Source: an uncultured Alphaproteobacteria bacterium (lineage in GTDB: Bacteria > Pseudomonadota > Alphaproteobacteria > Caulobacterales > Caulobacteraceae). Taken from it: a stretch of 64,000 bases of DNA. The position numbers and the translations under genes were made by a program. The stretch covers positions 62,001-126,000 of the forward strand of contig CAIJOB010000012.1 in NCBI GenBank assembly GCA_903822175.1, in the 5' to 3' direction. Positions 61,653-64,000 of this stretch are shown here, piece by piece; the first letter of the stretch is position 1, and every line of letters starts with the position of its first letter. The notes below the pieces were generated by a model. The model was not told the origin of the DNA and ran no database searches. It saw only the letters and a program-made list of their open reading frames with translations.

Positions 61653-61700
61653 TTTTCCCCGCCCAGGTCTCAACCCCCGAGCCTGTGATAAAGTAACACC

Positions 61701-63050
61701 ATGTCGCTGCGCGCCCGCGTCGTCGCCCTCATCGCAGCCGTGCTGGCGGTCAGCATGGCGCTGGGCATGGTCGTGGCCGGCTACGAGGCCCGCCAGGCGC
61801 TGAGCGGCGAGCTGGCGGCGGGCCTGGGCGGGGCGCGCCAGACGGTGGCCAGCGCCTTCGAGGACCTGCCCCACTCCGACCACCCCGACCGCGACCTGCG
61901 CCAGCTGATCGCCACCTTCGACGGCAACCGCCATGTGCGCGCGAGCCTGCTGGACGCCCAGGGCCGAGCGGCGCTCACGTCCCACACCAGCGCGCCAGAC
62001 CGGCCGGCCCCGCCCTGGTTCGCCCGCCTGCTGGGCGCGACGCCACCGGCCGCGCAGATCGCCGTCCCCGGCGCCGCGGCCGGTTTCCGCGCCATCGTGC
62101 TGACCCCCACCGCCGGCATCGACATCTCCGCCGCCTGGCGCGAGTTCGTGGGCATCGTCGCCGTGCTCTCGGGCTCGGCGGCGCTCGGCCTGGTGCTCGT
62201 CTATCTGGTGATCAGCGCCGCCTTCCGGCCGCTGCGGGCGCTCGCCGGCCAGTTCAGCCGCGTCGGGGCCGGCGACTATTCCGGCCGGGTCGCCGAGGGC
62301 GGCCCCACCGAGCTCATCGGCCTGCAGCGCGGCTTCAACCGCATGGCCGCCGAGCTCGCCGCCACCACCGAGCGCAACCGACTGCTCGGCGACCAGCTCC
62401 TGACCATCCAGGAGGAGGAACGCGCCGACATCGCCCGCGACCTGCACGATGACATCGGCCCGCACCTGTTCGCGGTGAACATGGACGCCGAGATGATCGC
62501 CCAGCTGGGCGACCTCGGCCGCCATGACGCCGTGCCCGAGCATGTCCGCGCCATCCAGGCCGCCGTCGCCCACATGCAGCGCCAGGTCCGCGACCTGCTC
62601 AGCCGCCTGCGGCCCGCCCGCATGACCGAGCTGGGCCTCAACGCCGCCATCCGCGACCTCGTCGATTTCTGGTCGCAGCGGCGGCCCGACATCGCCTTCC
62701 ATCTCACCCTGCTGCAGGACGAGGCCCGCCTGCCGGAAGCGGTCAAGGACGTCGTCTACCGGGTGGTGCAGGAGGCGGCCAACAACGCCGTGCGCCACGG
62801 TGACCCGCACGCGATCCAGATCGCGCTCGCCCTCGACGCCGACCGGACGCTGAGCGTCTGCGTGGCTGACGACGGCGTCGGCCGCGCCGCGCCCTCGGCG
62901 GTCGGGGGCTTTGGCCTGGTCGGCATGGGCGAGCGCGTCGCCGCCGCCGGCGGGACGCTGACCTTTGGCCCCGATCCGGGCGGCGGCTGGACCACGCTGG
63001 CTCGCCTCAAACTCGACAGCCCGCCCGCCAGCCAGCAGGCCGCCGCATGA
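61701..63050 (+). CDS. NarX/UhpB-type sensor histidine kinase
   Basis: A 449-residue membrane sensor. Two membrane helices (about 8-28 and 150-172) enclose a periplasmic region (about 30-148), then HAMP (about 172-228: AAFRPLRALAGQFSRVGAGD), HisKA_3 with phospho-His H249 in IARDLHDDIGPHL, and HATPase_c (VVQEAANNAVRHGDP, DDGVG, GFGLVGMGERV). It pairs with the NarL-type regulator, which overlaps in ATGA. The signal is periplasmic; no ligand motif recognised. Confidence 0.93.
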   Translation: MSLRARVVALIAAVLAVSMALGMVVAGYEARQALSGELAAGLGGARQTVASAFEDLPHSDHPDRDLRQLIATFDGNRHVRASLLDAQGRAALTSHTSAPDRPAPPWFARLLGATPPAAQIAVPGAAAGFRAIVLTPTAGIDISAAWREFVGIVAVLSGSAALGLVLVYLVISAAFRPLRALAGQFSRVGAGDYSGRVAEGGPTELIGLQRGFNRMAAELAATTERNRLLGDQLLTIQEEERADIARDLHDDIGPHLFAVNMDAEMIAQLGDLGRHDAVPEHVRAIQAAVAHMQRQVRDLLSRLRPARMTELGLNAAIRDLVDFWSQRRPDIAFHLTLLQDEARLPEAVKDVVYRVVQEAANNAVRHGDPHAIQIALALDADRTLSVCVADDGVGRAAPSAVGGFGLVGMGERVAAAGGTLTFGPDPGGGWTTLARLKLDSPPASQQAAA

Positions 63051-63661
63051 AGATCATGCTGGTCGACGACCACGCCATTGTGCGCACCGGCCTGCGTAAG
63101 CTGCTCGCCATGGTCTCCAACGCCGAGATTCTCGAGGCCAAGACCGGCCGGGAGAGCCTGGCCATCGCCCGCGCCCACGACCTCGATATGATCGTGCTGG
63201 ACCTCAACCTGCCCGAGCTCGGCGGCCTCGAGCTGCTCGCCCGCCTGCGCCAGATCGGGTCCATGCCGATCCTGGTGCTCTCCATGCACGCCGAGCCGAT
63301 CTATGTGACCCGCGCCCTGGAGGCTGGCGCCCAGGGCTACGTCAGCAAGAACGCCTCGCCCGAGGAGCTGCTCACCGCCATCCGCACCGTCGGCGGCGGT
63401 GGACGCTATGTAGAGCAGGAGCTGGCCCAGGCGCTGATCCTGCACTCGCAGATCCCCACCGCCTCGCTGGCCCAACTCGCGCCCCGCGACCTGGAGATCC
63501 TGCGCCACCTCGCCGCCGGCCGTTCCTTAAGCGAAATCGCCGACGCGCTCGGCCTCGGCTACAAGACCATCGCCAACAACTGCAGCCTGATCAAAACCAA
63601 GCTCGGCGTCACCAAGACCGCCGATCTCCTGCGCCTGGCCCTGGAAGCCGGCGTGTCCTAG
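63047..63661 (+). CDS. NarL/FixJ-type response regulator
   Basis: A 204-residue regulator. The receiver has D52 in VLDLNLPELGG and Lys in YVSKNAS, and the LuxR-type HTH is at about 142-200 (LAPRDLEILRHLAAGRSLSE, IADALGLGYKTIANN). The ATGA overlap with the kinase gene shows they are coupled. Likely targets are the divergent TonB receptor and its own operon. It is convergent with the aquaporin-like gene. Confidence 0.93.
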   Translation: MKIMLVDDHAIVRTGLRKLLAMVSNAEILEAKTGRESLAIARAHDLDMIVLDLNLPELGGLELLARLRQIGSMPILVLSMHAEPIYVTRALEAGAQGYVSKNASPEELLTAIRTVGGGGRYVEQELAQALILHSQIPTASLAQLAPRDLEILRHLAAGRSLSEIADALGLGYKTIANNCSLIKTKLGVTKTADLLRLALEAGVS

Positions 63662-63667
63662 CGTCGG

Positions 63668-64000
63668 TCAACGCTTTCCTCTCTCATCCAGGAGCCAACC
63701 GAAAAATAGCGCCGCCGCCGCCGCACCCAAGAGCTGCGCCAGGATGAACCCCGGCGCGGAACTTGGCGCGATACCCGCGAACGTATTGCTCAGCGAACGG
63801 GCGAGGGTCACCGCCGGATTGGCGAAGGAGGTCGAGGCCGTGAACCAATAGGCCGAGGCTATGTAGAGCCCGACGATCATCGGTGTGGCATAGGGGCGAA
63901 AACGGATCGAGCCGAGAATGGCCGCGATCAGTCCGAACGTCGCAATCGCTTCCGAAAGCATCTGAGCCGGCCCATCGCGGAGCTTCGATGACACCTGCAG
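63668..64000 (-). CDS. MIP/aquaporin family protein, N-terminal part outside the window
   Basis: The window holds only the C-terminal half of an aquaporin/glyceroporin-like channel. SFANPAVTLARSLS is the second NPA box (Asn-Pro-Ala) and GLYIASAYWFTAST precedes it. The frame stays open to base 64000, so the start lies beyond. About three membrane helices are seen. Related proteins move water, glycerol or metalloid acids; which one cannot be told from the fragment. Confidence 0.88.
   Translation of the reverse strand: MQVSSKLRDGPAQMLSEAIATFGLIAAILGSIRFRPYATPMIVGLYIASAYWFTASTSFANPAVTLARSLSNTFAGIAPSSAPGFILAQLLGAAAAALFFGWLLDERGKR

Noticed and set aside
1..64000. CRISPR array, prophage, insertion sequence or integrative element
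   Set aside because: No repeat-spacer pattern, no transposase, integrase or phage structural gene, and no marked change of composition were seen.

Overview
The window is a strongly GC-rich stretch of what looks like a Caulobacterales chromosome (a Phenylobacterium or Caulobacter relative). This is inferred from gene content, not from any rRNA: several TonB-dependent receptors with IVTAxR-type TonB boxes, a HWE-family histidine kinase, three PEPxxWA-CTERM surface proteins, paired sulfotransferase, DUF885 and M20 genes, and the alphaproteobacterial order cinA-like, sfsA, map, radC. It reads as ordinary chromosome with many short operons. No phage, insertion sequence, CRISPR array or conjugation gene was seen. 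Neither end falls between genes: a TonB receptor is cut at base 1 and an aquaporin-like gene is cut at base 64000.

Layout. 1-8.1 kb: TonB receptor, TPR-sulfotransferase, then a compact phosphonate locus (phnX and a TIGR03364 flavin oxidase, divergent from a DUF5690-like transporter). 8.1-11.6 kb: tRNA-Leu(UAA), a PEP-CTERM protein with a duplicated GFNPQPxPPG motif, a conserved unknown, an orphan ParA-like ATPase and a small secreted protein. 11.6-20.7 kb: housekeeping block with cinA-like, sfsA, plsY, map and radC plus small membrane or secreted unknowns and a second PEP-CTERM protein. 20.7-27 kb: DUF885 peptidase-like protein, GNAT, then a phosphate run (Na/Pi cotransporter, DUF47 protein, Pit, NUDIX). 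27-32.5 kb: single-domain response regulator, alpha/beta hydrolase, and a complete ECF sigma, FecR and STN-containing TonB receptor signalling set.

32.5-45 kb: a GT2 glycosyltransferase with an altered acidic motif, a three-PAS hybrid kinase with its response regulator, an SDR-GMC pair, an XRE-type regulator, a HWE kinase broken by a frameshift, a surface-sugar operon (normal GT2 paralogue, polysaccharide deacetylase, small conserved protein), a redoxin-prolyl-hydroxylase fusion and a third PEP-CTERM protein. 45-53 kb: hydrolases of the cell envelope (type B carboxylesterase, YdcF-like, two tandem M20 peptidases of which the second is frameshifted, DUF885) together with a 44-residue His-rich secreted peptide and an unusual ribbon-helix-helix / membrane helix / EF-hand protein. 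53.3-64 kb: a nested palindromic repeat, lepB, a large alpha/beta hydrolase, a crotonase, a VC0807-like membrane protein, an SDR divergent from a TetR regulator around a perfect 8-7-8 operator, a TonB receptor divergent from a NarX/NarL-type two-component pair, and the aquaporin-like gene.

The most unusual items are the RHH-TM-EF-hand protein, the His-rich peptide, the self-contained phosphonate module with an uncharacterised transporter, the duplicated-motif PEP-CTERM protein, the GT2 paralogue that lost its acidic motif, and the two single frameshifts. All family assignments come from reading motifs; no search was run.
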